From Selaginella tamariscina (taxonomy: Eukaryota > Streptophyta > Lycopodiopsida > Selaginellales > Selaginellaceae), in contig PUQB01000198.1 of the NCBI GenBank assembly GCA_003024785.1, positions 167,224 through 231,223 of the forward strand: 64,000 nucleotides of DNA. The letters are read 5' to 3'. The position numbers were made by a program, and so were the translations under genes. Shown here in pieces: positions 36,345 to 49,999 of the stretch. A model generated the notes under the pieces. That model saw nothing but the letters and a program-made list of their open reading frames with translations, was not told the origin of the DNA and ran no database searches. Position 1 is the first letter of the stretch. The number at the start of each line of letters is the position of its first letter.

Positions 36345-38669
36345 CTATAAAGATTGAAGGTCAAGTTCATGACTTTCCACACAAACAACTATGGTAGTCT
36401 CATCTTGTGAATAAGCATACATTTGAAGATGATAAAAGAGTACTCCAATCCCCACGAATTTTGTGTTTAAACCATTATATCACTGCAATGCTATTCCTTA
36501 AAGACAAGTAGGAAACTCACGCAAACATTGAACATCGTCTTATGAATGATATGTTACAACCACTATAAAATGATTAAACCAAAGGTACACATAATCTTCA
36601 TGACTTTCACAGAAAAAATTCAATAAGACTCGAGGATTTGCAATAGGAACATGAGGAGTAACACTATGTATTTTGAATGCCATCGTTAATTGAGTTTGAT
36701 TATTTAATTGCATCTTTGTATCATTTAATAATTGTATAATAACTACTCCATAGACAAATGATTCATTTGTTACGCATCCATAGATAAAAAGAAGAGAGTA
36801 TAAACATAACATATCTAAACCATAAAAAGTTAAATTTAAAAAGACAAAAAAGATTTACACAAAAAACACAAATCTAATCACTATTATAGATGCCCCTCGT
36901 CTTTACTAATGTGAGATCTCAAAATACAAAAACGTGTATATCTATTGCATTATAATAATACAACTTGACCTTGCACTATCTTAATTAAAAATAATAAAGG
37001 GTTTCACATTTCATTATAAAAACTTATAATAGGTTTGGAGAAGAAGAAGTGCCTATGCAACCATTTTAGTAAACTTTAAGATTAAGCTACTATATAATCG
37101 AGTGTTACCCTATAGGGCAACCTTATGGACAAGATGGAAAATGTGCAATATGACAAAAGGTTGTGGATTTTTCAATATCCAAACAACAATGAATGTGTTC
37201 AAGTGCTATAAGAAACAAGTAGAAAGCGTTAAGAACCAAGGTAAATTAGCAGTTAACAATCAGGTTAAGGAGGTTAAAGTAGAAGTTAAAGAACGAAGTT
37301 AAGGAGATTAAGATAAAAATTAATAATGAATCAAGAAGTTAAGAATGAGGTTAGGCTCCTAAGAAGACAACGAATCGTTGCCACGTGTGCCGGAAGAAGC
37401 TGGGGCTTGTACAATAGACGGCTCCATGCCAATGTGGAGAGTACTTTTGTACGGCACACAAATTCTCCAGTAACCACAACTATGAGGCACGAGAAGCTAA
37501 CTATGGCTAATCCTGTTATAAAGGCAGAGAAGATTGAAAAGATATAACTGATGTAAATTTAATGTTTCTGCAGGGTTTTATTTAATTATATACGTCGCTA
37601 CATTCTTAATACTATATATATATATAGAGAGAGAGAGACACACACACACACGAATGGCATGAGGATGCAAGTGTGCGTATGTGTGTTATGTTTTAGCTAT
37701 AACAGTCGTGGGCCCAAGCGTACCAACTGTTAACTAGCTAATGATTTTGTTTGAACGAGTATAGAAACGCACCAACGTAGTTAAGGTTAACAATAAAAGT
37801 TATTATGTGATTAACATTTAAAGTTATATTTTATATTTGAATATATTTCTAATTATTTAGGGTTTCAGATCGTATACAACGTGGCAATTCTCAAGGCAAC
37901 ATGAGTGTACTACAAGGCATTTTGAGAATTACATGTGTATATACATTTATAAATACATTGCTATATACACCTCTCTCTCTCTATACACACTCGGTGGAAT
38001 TCCATATACACGGACCAACTTATAGTCTCTCTCTCACCTTATATATACAAACCACATGACTGTACCAAATACACACACACTCATGCTCTTACATTATGTA
38101 AACAAAAGTGTGTGTGTATAATGCTTGTATGTGTGTATATTATGTAATATACATAGAGATATACAAATAGAAGAAAACACACATGAATGTACCACAAGAA
38201 CATGCACATACACACACATTCTTGGTCAGTGGAGAAGCCAACGGATGCAGAAACAGTGACGAGCTGATTATGTACTTAAGAACAAGCAATGCAAATGTAA
38301 ACAAGATCGTCTCAAGATGTACTTTGGGTTTTTAATAAATGATAGAGAGATATAAAAGCCTGAGAGGAGTATGTACGCATATATGACCTCCTCAGACAAC
38401 CCTTCTTTAAAAAATTTAAAAGACTTCATTTGTAAGCTCAGTAGTATATATGTGTATAATAAACAAAGGTGTATGTGTGTGTGTGTGTGTGAGTGAGAGA
38501 GAGAGAGAGAGAGAGAGAGTACCACTAGATCTTTGTAGTTAAATTGATAAGCTCTACATATGAATATTTAAGATAACTAACATGTGTCTTGTGTATATGT
38601 ATGTAGCTTCGTACTAGGTTATCCACTGGAGTTCATATCAATGAATTTACACACATTTGCATATATCTA

Positions 38670-40117
38670 GTCTGTGTTAAAACCCAACACCGCGTATGTT
38701 TCAGGCACTCTCTCTTTTATATACAGATATACCTACAGAGATTGTTATATACGGGCTATACATACATGAAAGTGTTATATACATAGACTTCTATACGAGG
38801 AATTCTAACCTACATGAATTGCAATACACGGAAATCTTAATTAAGAGCGATATTTACTCTCTTGTGAATGTAGTTTGTCTTTGCTTTACTTTATATATTT
38901 ATATCGTTACATTTATTTATTTATCATGGGGATAAAATACCCTTAAGGTGTTAAGTTAGGATCTTAAATCATTTTGTATTAGTTAATGGGTAGGGAGTAC
39001 TTTGTGCAAACTTTTCAATAAGTGAAGTATAACATATATAAATTTATCATACAGATTATATTTTTTAAAGGTTGTTATATAGATGGCGCCCATACACATA
39101 CAGATGTTACATATGTGTTTGCATATATGTACGATACATATGAAAAGTATTTCATACAATATTATTAGTAACGGAACAAATATATATATAAAATACATAA
39201 AAAAACATAAAATTTAAACATAAGTAAAAAAATTTACTTATTTATAAGTAAAAAATAAAAATAAAGAAAGAAATTAACTAGCATAACACAGATTACTACA
39301 CGAGGACAAAAAAGACTTGACCAGCATGTGATTGTATGGTGACCTGAATTGACAGTGAGGACTTAACATTATGTGATTATATATAGGCGATGTCATGGAT
39401 ACATATTAAATTCTAACATGAGAAATAGCTGGCTGTGAGGCTAAGATTAGGAAAGTGTACTTTATAGTAGTTTTCATTCACATGTGAATGCTGTTAGGCC
39501 CACAGCAGGGATATGGACGGTCAGACAGGATAATGACTATGTGTTATACGGAAATGTTTAATAAATTAATATAATATCTTTTCTTTTCATATAGAACATG
39601 GTATGTTCTATATGTACGTATTTAACGTCTTGTTCCTATTAATGCTGAGGTTTCCACGACTTCACTATATACTTGGAATTTTAAAATTTTAACCACATCT
39701 ATAATGCTGTGCCAACAAGTACCATGTATGTATGTAGTTTGGATTCGACTTGGCATAAACAGCTTCTATTTTAAATAAGTGACACGGAACGCACTTTAAG
39801 TAGCTTTGTATAAGCTTAAGTTTATTCATTCGTTATTAATGAACTGACATTGCAATTCGACATGCTCGATGGAAGACGGATCTATGCACAAGAGTACTAA
39901 AGCTACATTAGCTTGCTAAGTGTGTTCCATGCCTCTTTTCTAAACTAAAATCTGTTTATGCCAAGTCTTGTTCAAACTATTCATAGTCTTGTTGCCTCAC
40001 AATTCTTATAGATGTTTGTACACACAACATCATTATTGTTCATAGGAAATAACATATATAAGAATAGTATATTAGTAGTGGGAAACAGTACATAGCCCAT
40101 TACATCCATGATTCTTC
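38670..40117. other. Intergenic region
   Basis: No gene is recognised. The sequence is less repetitive than the flanking block; the 3' end of the Cys-rich peptide gene adjoins it. Confidence 0.45.
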
Positions 40118-40373
40118 TAGCTCAAGTAGCAGCAACCTCCCTCGTACGCTGATTTTGCAGCTTTATTGATTTTGTAGCAATTATCACGGTATCCATATGT
40201 TTACCACCTTTGTTCTTGCAGTTGTGCGCACCAAGTTTTCCATAGATCTTCCCTTGGCAGGCCTTGTCGTCGGCATCGCAAGCTGCACCAAAAGCATGGT
40301 GGCAGCAGCCATGGATGACAAGAGCAACTATGAGAAGATAAACGAGCATTTTCATTGCCATGACGACTTGCAA
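40118..40373 (-). CDS. Small secreted cysteine-rich peptide
   Basis: A single-exon minus-strand frame starts with a hydrophobic signal peptide (MKMLVYLLIVALVIHGCC) that likely ends near HAFGA. The mature part has Cys residues at ACDADDKACQG and HNCKNKGGK; after a one-base shift in an A run near 40200, the other frame continues with YGYRDNCYKINKAAKSAYEG and ends in a Cys-Cys pair before a TAG at 40118. That gives six mature cysteines and about 55 residues, in keeping with a disulphide-stabilised apoplastic peptide. I do not recognise the family; plant peptides of this kind include antimicrobial and signalling types. If the frame is not corrected, the protein is 83 residues and ends at 40122 without the last three cysteines. 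Confidence 0.65.
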
Positions 40374-40694
40374 TTGACGTTTCTAATTACAACTAGACAG
40401 AAGATGCTTGAACTTTGATTGTGTTGTACAACTCAGGCTATTTTCACAATTTATAGTACAATTTATATAGAGTGTCAGTCAATCACGGGCACCACGGTAG
40501 TGTTCGAATTGATATTTTGCACTGGCGTATACTTTTCAAAAAGATAAGATATGTACAATTTATGTAGACTGATAGTCACTGTCAATCACGGGCACCACGG
40601 TAGAGTGTTCGAATTGAAATTTTGCACTGTGGAATACTTTTCAAAAAAGATAAGATATGTTTAAAAAGAATATTCGAAACAAACAACTGCAGAC
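40374..40694. repeat. Duplicated spacer segment
   Basis: Two similar units of about 110 bp carry gtcaatcacgggcaccacgg, ttcgaattgaaattttgcac and ttttcaaaaagataagatat (at about 40470-40560 and 40570-40655). This is a local tandem duplication between two divergent genes. It may hold both promoters. Confidence 0.75.
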
Positions 40695-41920
40695 ATGCGC
40701 TGTGGTGCATTCGAGCGCCTGCCAGAGGCCGCGCTTGTGCTCCACATCTTCACTTTCTTGGAGCTCCGAGATGTGTTCAAGCTGAGAGCCGTTTGTAAAT
40801 CGTGGTATGATGCTGTGTTATCCCCGTATTTCATTCAATGTACAAGCAGCCCTGGATCCATGGGCAGTCTTCCGGGTGCGAACAGAAGAACCAGTTGACA
40901 GGTATCGGATCTCTCTTTATTCATTGATGATTAAATCCAATAACAAGTCACTAGAGCTAATCCTCTCGGTAATTCTTCCCATCCAGGTATGAAGATCCTG
41001 GGCATACTGGGTAAATTACGCTTATTTCGACTACGAAATGAAGTTGGAAAGTCATGTTGAGCTCTGGCGTCCCTACGTAGCGAATCAGCGTAAGAAATGT
41101 GCATTGCCATTGGGCCCATTAGGCTCACAGTTTGTGGGCTTGTGTGCCTCCAATGGGCTTGTCTGCGGGAGGAGGATGGAACACAAGCACTCACTGACTT
41201 AGCTGTGGGGAATCCTATCACCAACAGATGGAAGACACTCCCTCCTGCTCCAGTCGACTCTAGGGATGTTCCTCGCCCTGCATATCTTTCCATCTACATG
41301 GAAACTGATCCGACCACGAGTTGCTATCAAGTTGCGGTGCTTTATCAGAGGGTGAATGCCGAAGACGATTTTCGATTTACGTGGTGCAGTATGAGTCGGA
41401 GGCAGGAGACTGGGAGAGGGCCAGCTTTCAGCCTTGGAATCTCTTCTGGATTACCGCTTCGAGGCTATGCATTCTTTGGGGAAGTTGATAACATTTTTCC
41501 AGTGTATGATCCCCAGTCCAGAAGCTGGTCACATATTGAAATAGCAAGGCCGGTATGTGACGAGGCGAGAGAGCAAGGGACCGAGTGGGAGAACTGGCTT
41601 CTTAATTACGTTGGTGCTTTCATGTACAAGGGTAAGTGTTTGTGGGCCTCGGTTCTATTTAAATGGTCAGAGGGTGAGGAAAGTGAAGAACTTGGGTTTG
41701 CAATTTGGGAGATGGACCAGGTGAAAGCGAGCTGGATTCTTGTGTCTAGGATACTGGGGAAAGACTTGTTGAGACCAAGTGGGATCCCATGGGACAAAGA
41801 CATAAAACTGCATGTGGTTGGGACACGGTAGTCATCTCAACCTTCTACAAGAAGGGGACATACGGGGAGTGCCCTCCCGTTGCTTATAATTGGCAACTTC
41901 CAAATGGTACTCTAGTGTGA
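40695..41920 (+). CDS. F-box protein (kelch-associated type), frameshifted
   Basis: An intronless plus-strand gene. The N-terminal F-box reads RLPEAALVLHIFTFLELRDV then LRAVCKSWYDAVLSPYF. The downstream region has LCASNGLVCG and LAVGNPITNRWKTLPPAP, a typical plant F-box-associated/kelch opening, then YDPQSRSWSHIEI, FMYKGKCLWASVLF, FAIWEMDQVKASWILVSRI and the end YNWQLPNGTLV at 41920. At least three frame changes are needed (near 40850, near 41160-41200 and near 41838). Conservation is otherwise high, so either sequencing error or a recent pseudogene explains this. The likely role is substrate recognition in an SCF ubiquitin ligase; the target is unknown. Confidence 0.75.
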
Positions 41921-42560
41921 GTAAGGAAGAGTCCTCTCCCCACGGTGATATTGAGTGCAGCTATGTTATCGTACCCAGCTTAACTGTCAGGCCTTGAAAA
42001 ATTGGTTTAAGAACATTTAAATATATTTACTTCCGATTACATTTACTCACACTTAACAATAAATTTCTTATACTTAAGTTAATGGAATGTGAGGACTTCC
42101 TACTCTTTTAAGGGCCGATTCCCACCAGGTTAATGAAAGTTAATTTAGTGAGAGTGTATTCCAAAAACTATTGAGTTTAATATTAATAGAAAAAGATAAT
42201 AAATTTTCATTCCCAACTTTTCTATTAAATTAAAATTTATTGGTTTCTAATAAATTTAATTATTTCTTTGTAAACTTGAATAATTTTTACAATTGATCTT
42301 TAATAACCATTAAATTAGTGTACAACTGTGAGTGTGTGAAATAATGAAATCAGGACATTATGTAACTCTATAAACCCGTAATTCATTCCTTAATCTTTAA
42401 TTTTTTTTTACAAAAGGTACATCTAAAGCTTCTATTTTTGTGAGTGCTAGTTATTATTACTGCTATTTTTGTTAGTGCTAGTCTTGTTCTAGTTATTATT
42501 GCTGTATAGTTGCCTGTTCTAATGCTGGTGTTATTAATTTTAATGTTAGTGCTTTGGTTT
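41921..42560. other. AT-rich spacer
   Basis: No gene is seen. A loose repeat of gtgctagttattattactgc-like sequence lies at 42440-42520. Confidence 0.4.
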
Positions 42561-42579
42561 TAACTCCCACAACAGATAA

Positions 42580-42785
42580 ATTGATTAAAGAGAGGAAGTC
42601 AAATTGGAATAATAAGAAGATGCTTAATTTAGTTGAAAATTGAGAAGGTAGAATACTTTGAAAGAGTGAGAGATAGCCGCTTGAAAATGGTGTTGGCTAA
42701 AGAGAAATGGTATTGGATCTTTGAGAATCTTGCTCCTCCTAACTGTGATGCTAAAGCTTGTAGAGAGAAGTGGGACAACTTACCT
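42580..42785 (+). pseudogene. Myb/trihelix-like domain fragment
   Basis: Broken plus-strand reading: WNNKKMLNLVEN, a stop, then in another frame VEYFERVRDSRLKMVLAK followed by EKWYWIFENLAPPNCD and AKACREKWDNL. The Trp-rich spacing and REKWDNL ending resemble SANT/trihelix-type DNA-binding domains, seen both in transcription factors and in the accessory proteins of plant transposons. Only the domain is left. Confidence 0.35.
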
Positions 42786-43089
42786 TGATGAGTTTAAATA
42801 GTCAATGTTATAGCTTAAGTTAGTGTATGTATGTGATAACATATTAAATGTCTTTTTAAGTTACTGTGTGTTCTTTCTTTTTATTTAAAATCATTATGTG
42901 TATGTGATTGGTCTCTATTTCTTTCACTATGTTAAGTAATTATGTTTATGTAATAAGGATAACAATAGGATTATAGGTCATTAAATTGTTAAATGTAAGA
43001 AATAAAGGGTCTAATTTAAAAATAAACTCACCAAGTTAAGAATAACAACTTAATTAAGAATCATTAAATAATTAAATGCATGCATGGAT

Positions 43090-44405
43090 AAACTCGGTTA
43101 AGTATCTACGGCACGAGACTTAAGGTTCTACCCTAAGTCCACCACCCAAATGTTAAAAGATAACCCAAGTAGACTTTAGGATTTTGCCTCAGAAGATCCA
43201 GACATGCTCATGCCCTAACCCCATAAAAGAGATGTGTCCCACACATATCCTTGCGATAGAGCTAAAGCATTGTTATTTATTCCTTAAAGAATCACCTTCA
43301 TTTGGGAGTACAACCCCTTTTGAGCAACAAGGGGAATCCTAAACCACTACTAACGCTTAAGTGTTAAGTGGCCAAATCATACCCTAGAACTAGAGTTAAT
43401 ATTTAGTTAGGACATGAGTACTCTACTAAGTAAACTAGGTTTGAATAACCTTAAATACATGACCTTGTGAGTGTTTAACGAATAGACTCTTGTTAACAAG
43501 CTTAGGTTGTTCAACCCTTGTATCCTAAGGAGAACACCTAGTGTGCCAATAGCACATCCAATTACGAAACCTAGCCTCCCTTAAGTGGATGTTCAAGGTT
43601 TAACACCCTAATGCAAACATAAGCATGCTTACTTATTAAAGTATTCAACCCCTCGGTGTTAAGCCCATGGGACAATCCCAAAGGGCGTGCCTCAAGTGTT
43701 GTATTATGTGCCATTTAGACTAGTGTCACATTGTCATATGACATTATTTTATAAAATGTGAGTCTCTCACTATAGCCCTTCAAACTCAAGAGTTACACTT
43801 GATGTCACAAATTTGGTTCACATATGCCACCTCTAAAACCCTTATGTGAACCCTTAGGAACTTAGTAAAGAGAACTTATCAATTAAGATCCCATGCTCAT
43901 AATTGAATAAGAACATGAATGTGTTTTGCTTAATTGTGAGTATTACAAAGACGAGGCTAAAGACATGCCTTAACCTCTCACCCTTAGAATATGTATTATA
44001 ATAAGACCTTTCATGTTTTGTAAAGTGGGATAGCACAAAATCTTATTCCCAATGGGAATATACTTGGTAAATTTAACTTAATAACCCATAAACCCTAAGT
44101 TATGCTGGGTTAGGGTAATTCTCAACCCTAGGGGTGTTTCTGCTCATATTCGATATGTTGAACTCACCCAAAATAACCAGTAACCCAATCGGGACATGAA
44201 AAAATAAGGATAAGAGTTTTTTAAATGGAAGTGTTAGTTTCACGTAGAGTTTGTAAATGCCTAACAGCACCTGATCGGACCATCATTAAATACCTAAGTG
44301 CACTAAGTAGCATGTTTTTCTACACTGAGGGCTTGTTAATACAGTTTAGTAAGTAATAATAATCAACCTTTAAAGTAAAGAGTGGTCATAATAAAAGCTA
44401 TGACA
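43090..44405 (+). repeat. LTR2 copy, 5'-truncated lone LTR
   Basis: Same orientation as the split copy at 11817-19207, with ctcatgccctaacccca at 43210 and the shared end tcataataaaagctatgaca at 44405. The first roughly 100 bp are missing and there is no adjoining internal region, so it is a degenerate lone LTR. Confidence 0.75.
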
Positions 44406-45410
44406 AAATGTGTATTAGTTTTATATAATAAGTTTATTGTGTATGTCTATGTGTATGTATGTCATGAATGCCCCATCAACAACCATTCTAAATCCTAAAT
44501 TCACATAGCACTATTGGGGTTGTTTACTCCATCAAAGGTTATTTTAAGTCCTAGACCCACTTGGCATTATCAAAGTCCTTGACCCCATCAACTGCCATCT
44601 TAAATTTTAAACCCATGTGGCACTATTAGAGCCATTAACTCCATCGATGGCTTAAATCCACGTGACACTATCAAGGTTGTTGACCTCATTAGTTGTCATC
44701 GGATAAATTCATTATAGGGAGCTGATATGTTCATGTAAGTTAAGGATAACAACATGGTTTAGAGTTTAAGGTTTAAGAAATAAACTCATTAGGTTAAAGA
44801 TAACAACATTAAATATGCATAGGTAAACTTAAGAACTTAATGATAAACTCATTAGATTAACAATAAGAACTAGATAGAGAGTCCAACTTAAAAACAAACT
44901 CATCAGATTAAAGATAACAATTGAATTAAAGATTTAATTTAATTCAATAGGTTAAATATAATAACTATATTACAAATCATTAAATAGCTACAACTAGGCA
45001 TGAATAAACCTAAGAACTTATAGATAAACTCATCAGATTAAGAATAACAATTGAGTTAAAAATTTAACTTAAAAATAATTAAGGATAACAATTGGATTAA
45101 TGATTCAATTTAGGGATAAAATCTCTAAATTAAAGATAATAAGGGTTTAGTTAGGGATAGTCCAATTGTCAATTCAATGAGTTTACCATGTCGAATTAAC
45201 TAACTAACCCTATAAGAAATAGGATTAGGTCTAGAGTCTTTTAACTAAGGGTTGGCATTATGTGCTTTAAATATTACACCACTTGAGATAAAAAGAATGA
45301 AATATATACTGAATAAAACATACATAAAAATAAATTTAAAATTTAAAATTATATACGTTATTACAAAATTCCATTTACATGTGTATATTCCATTTACAAG
45401 CACATAATTA
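44406..45410. repeat. Degenerate minisatellites
   Basis: Two loose repeat fields: about 60-bp units of the type cacatagcactattggggttg...ccatcaa (44470-44700), and 40-50-bp units of the type aaactcatcagattaaagataacaa (44700-45170). No coding frame. Confidence 0.7.
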
Positions 45411-45713
45411 TATTATATTTTGATATTGAAGTATACTTAGTTTACAATAAACTCTATTTAAATTGCATACACATGTGTAAATCAATGTGAAATGGAATAT
45501 TGCAAATGTAAATTCCATAAATACAAAATTCCATAAATACACAATATTGCATTCACATGTGTAAATCAATGTGAAAATACAATATTTAACTTGAGATGTT
45601 ACTGAAATATTTTAATTCTATTGTATATATGTTATATACTACTATTAATTTATACAATTAATTTAAATAGAGTTTATTGTAAACTAAGTATACTTCAATA
45701 TCAAAATATAATA
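45411..45713. repeat. Inverted-repeat element (MITE-like)
   Basis: A 54-bp arm at 45411-45464 is an exact reverse complement of 45660-45713. The 195-bp interior contains further short inverted pieces (catgtgtaaatcaatgtgaa occurs twice). No protein. This looks like a non-autonomous fold-back or MITE-type element of recent origin, since the arms are identical. Confidence 0.75.
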
Positions 45714-45718
45714 CATAG

Positions 45719-46024
45719 TATGCATAGGCTTGTCAATGGATGTACATGTATATTTATATTGAGTATATACTAAGGATATGTGTCACAGATGGTTTAAATT
45801 TATTTTAATCAAATTTATTTTTTAAAATTATAATTGGGAAAAGTTAAAATATATTATTAATATCTATGTTTAAATTTATTAGTTTTCAATACAAATGATG
45901 TGATATATCTTAATTGAATGGCTTAAGTTTTTTTTAGAATATTATAAATATTTATCCATGTGTTTAATCTAAATTGTGGCTTCACATGAGAACAAATGCT
46001 TCATCATTTGAATTTTTAATATAA
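45719..46024. repeat. Third, partial copy of part of the 6.9-kb block
   Basis: Diverged match to about 33020-33310 and 47920-48215 (for example ggatatgtgtcacagat, aatgatgtgatatat and ttgtggcttcacatgagaac). It shows that this part of the block is a dispersed repeat older than the block duplication. Confidence 0.8.
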
Positions 46025-48328
46025 ATGTTTTTAGAATATTCTCACAACCTTACAATATGTATAGTTTGAAGTAAAAATTGTGTGTGTTTTAGGTTCTCCT
46101 CTACTATTCCAAGCTTTACGTTTTATATGAGTAATAATTCTATTCAAAAAATAAATAATATAATATTACAATATACTAATAATTTTTTATTTAAAGTATA
46201 TAAATACCTATATAATATAAAGAGCTTGCTTTATATATATTTTTTTCACACATAATTTGAGCTTAAGAAAATAATTTATTACACCCTCTAGATGTATACA
46301 CATACAACCCACTTCCACCACCAATTAATTTATTAAGTTAAGAGTAAACTAAATTCTTATCCCACCAATTTAGTTAAGTTAGAATTTAATAAATTATGTT
46401 AATTCAAACTTTACAAGATTCCAATAAATAAGTATCTCTCCAACCAAACTCAAGTGAAATTAAATTTAAAAAAAAAACATTACAAAATTTAATAGCACAC
46501 ATTAAGTTACCAGATTAAGATTAGGGTTTAAATTGACTTTTAAATTAAGCTATAAAAACAGGAGAAGAATATTATTTACTCTAACTTTAAAAATTGATTA
46601 TTATTACTTATTAAATAGATGTTGCATAAAAATATATGATGTACAATTTAAAATAACTAAATTCTTTATACTTCGGTTTTCAGTGAGGTATTCTTCTAGG
46701 ATTAGCATATGGTAGCAATTCATGCACACGACACTATAAGTAACTCTTGAAGATGAAGTTCAAAATTCATGTTTTATAAAATTATAGTATTAGAGTTAAT
46801 GAAGCTCACGAAACATAAGTGAAAACAATTCATTAACATGGAGAAGGGACAATTATAAAATTAGTGAAAGCAAACAATGTGGGACTCCAAGAGGCTGATA
46901 AGAGAAAGACATGATGATTGGTTAAAAAAATTAAAAAAGTAGACATATGTTCAATGTTAAAGATGGATGAGTTTAATTGAAAATTGGATGCAGAAAGCAT
47001 TGGTTACATGTTTACAAAAGGTGGAAAAAGTTAGAGTGGTACTCAATCAATCTCAACTCATACTGAAAGCTCATATGAAAAGTGTACATTCACACCCTAC
47101 CACATGTGAGAAAAAAGTTGAAATGTTTAAGATGGGTTCACATTGGTTATTTATTAATTTTTATTATTGAAGTAGGGAGATGGAGGGGCACAATCAATAT
47201 GCAAGTTATGTAACAGACAAATAAAAGATAAATTCCACACTTTTATTAACTTCATTAAAATAGAGAGATGGAGGGGCATAATCAATATGTAAGTTATGTA
47301 GCAGACAAGTAAAAAACAAATTCCACACTTTTATTGAATTCATTAAAGTAGGAGATGGAGGGGTACAATGAATAATAAAAATAGGTAAAAGACAAATTCC
47401 ACATTTTGAGTGACTTCATTGAAGTAGGGAGATGGAGGGGCACAATGAATATGCAAGTTATGTAACAAACAAATGAAGACAAATTCTATGTAATTTTTAA
47501 TGCCAAGGCCACATTAGACACATGGGTATATTTAATAGTCCTCGGAGATGCAAGGTTGACACATGCGGCTTAACTCATTGCTAAGTTGGAGATGCTTATA
47601 ATTATTGTTATTAGGGATTGAAAACTCAAGGTGCTATCATAGGCTTGACTCAGTGGATCATGCCTAGAATATGTTTGACTTGTCATTTTATGCTATGAAT
47701 AACAGCACATACGGATATATACATGCAGGACGAGTATAATGAAAAATTATGTATTTTGATAAGTTGTATGAATGATATTAATATAATATTGTTATACACA
47801 TAAAAATGACAGAGTTTAGGACTAGGCAATATTAATTAAATTTAAATATATTTTTAAATGTTCTCCTATAAGTAGTACATGGTTTTATGTATATGCTTCA
47901 AGTTAAAATTCTAGCATGCATATGCTTGGGAACAGATGTATATGTATATTTATATTAATTATATATTAAGGATATGTGTTACAGATTAAATTTGATTGTA
48001 ATTTTAAAATTATTTTAAAAATTATAATTGTGAATATATTATTAATACTCTATGTTTAAATTAATAAGGTTTCAATTTAAATGATGTGATATATTTTTAA
48101 TTGAATAACTTAAGTGTTTTTCTTAGATTATTATAAGTATTTATTCATGTGTTTAATTTAAATTGTGGCTTCACATGAGAACAAATGCTCCCACCATTTC
48201 AATTTTTTAATATAAATACATATATATGTGTGTGTGTACGCGTCGCGCGATCATCCCCTTGAAAGTTTTGATGAGCCATTCCACCAAACAATATGTTTGA
48301 GAATGATAAGCACTTGTGAAAGTATGGC

Positions 48329-49785
48329 TGTAATAGTTTTTATTATGACTCCTCTTTACTTTGAACATTACCTACTGAATTATGTGACAAAATGTGAAAC
48401 AGCCCTACATAGTGCACTTAGGTGTTTAGGGTAGTCCAGTCGGCTATCACTAGATACCTTGAGAAACTGTAGGTGAAGGTAAAACTTACCTTTTAGAAAA
48501 CTCTACCCTAATTTTGACAGGTTTTTTGGTTAGTGTAAATGAATTTGACATGTTAAATAGGGTTAAGAACATGACCTAACCATAGGGTTGCCCTAACTCA
48601 CGCCCTAAAATCCCCAACCCCTCATGTAGGGTTTAGGAGTAAGAGTTAGGTTAGTTGAAAACTCATCTCATTAACTAAGGGGCTGACATCCAACCCACTT
48701 ACACAATTACTCGTTACTTTTCTATTTGTGTAGGCTCTAGCTTGTTCGTTAAAGCACAACCCTTTATTATACCGTCTTAATTACTAGACAATAAGGGTAT
48801 ATCACATCTTTGGGGTAGCCTACCCTTAACGTTGGTGAATCTATGCTTGGGAGGTCATATCAGACTACATATTCAAAGGTCAAAGGTTAGAACTTGTCTC
48901 CAGCCTCCTCCTCTAAATCAATTTAAAAGTAGCACTCACAACTAAGTAAGGCACATTCGTGTCCTTGTCCAACTGTGAGTGTGGAATCTTAGTCACGGGT
49001 TTTCCTTATCGAGTTCCTAAGGGATCACAGAGGGTTCTAGAGTTGGCATCTAAAAGCCACATTCATGGCACCTAGTACAACTCTTGAATCTAAGGGGCTA
49101 TGACATGGATAACTCACATCTGGAAATAGAGTCATATGAAGATGTGACACTAGGCTGGACGACACATGGTACAATGCTCAAGGCACGCCCTTTGGGGTTG
49201 TGTCATGGGTTTGTCACTAAGGGGTTGAATACTTTAGCAAACATGCATGCTGTACTCGCACTAGGGTGATAAGTCTTGGGCATCAGTTCAATAGACGTTA
49301 GGTCTTGTAACTAGGTGTGTTTTTGGCACACTTAGTTAGGCGTGAGGCACTCGCAAGGTCTTGTACTTAGGGTTATTCAAACCTAACCTTAGGGAGTTTA
49401 TTTAGTAAAACACTTGTGTCCGCCTATGGCGCACACTCGTGTCCTTATTAAGTTCTAAGGTATGATTTAGCCACTTAAACCATTATGTGTTAGTTGTTGT
49501 TCAGGGTACCCATTTACGAGGGTATGTGTGAGACATGTCTCCTTTGTGGGGTTAGGACATGAGACTGTCTAGGTCTAATGGATAAGATCCTAAAGTTTAC
49601 TCGGGTTATCCTCTAAGGTTCAAGGGACAATCATTCTAGGGGACTTAGGGTAGGACTCTGAGTCTCTTGCTTAATTAGACATCTGAGACATACTCTTGGG
49701 TTATCTTGAAAGACTTAAAGTTGCTCATATAGGGTGTTAACACTGGATGGCCACTTGGTAACACCTTTTAGGTTAAACTCTGACA
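48329..49785 (-). repeat. LTR2 copy in the second block
   Basis: Counterpart of 33437-34958, bounded by tgtaatag and ctctgaca. Confidence 0.75.
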
Positions 49786-49999
49786 ATGGCGTATCCCCAG
49801 CCGAGATGCCAAGACATAAAATGCTTCAACCATAAACACAGGACCATTGTTTGAGAGAATCTGTTCCGAACAAGAATACTACCCGATTAAAGAGAAAATG
49901 GCCAACAACAAAAGTAGCACTAGCAAGAGCACCAACTTCCACTTAATGAGTCAAGTAGTCAAAAACAATAATAACATACTCATTGCTAGCAATCAACCA

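Larger units (their letters stand above)
31742..38669 (+). repeat. 6.9-kb direct repeat, copy 1
   Basis: This whole block matches 46643-53541 in the same orientation. It starts acaatttaaaataacta and ends gcatatatcta in both copies, with unrelated flanks. Differences are scattered substitutions, small indels and microsatellite length. It contains an 85-bp tandem array, an LTR2 copy, gypsy polyprotein remnants and a microsatellite-rich right third. No terminal inverted repeats or clear target duplication are seen, so it is either a segmental duplication or a family of large degenerate elements. Confidence 0.9.

Noticed and set aside
37102..37547. Plus-strand frames in the right part of block 1
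   Set aside because: Not preserved as open frames in block 2 and no recognisable domain.
38268..38525. Minus-strand frame at the end of block 1
   Set aside because: No family resemblance, and the frame begins in a microsatellite; the counterpart in block 2 does not keep it.
33437..49785. The two 6.9-kb blocks as the two long terminal repeats of one giant element
   Set aside because: Each block itself contains LTR and internal pol fragments, and the 8 kb between holds ordinary genes with no element functions.
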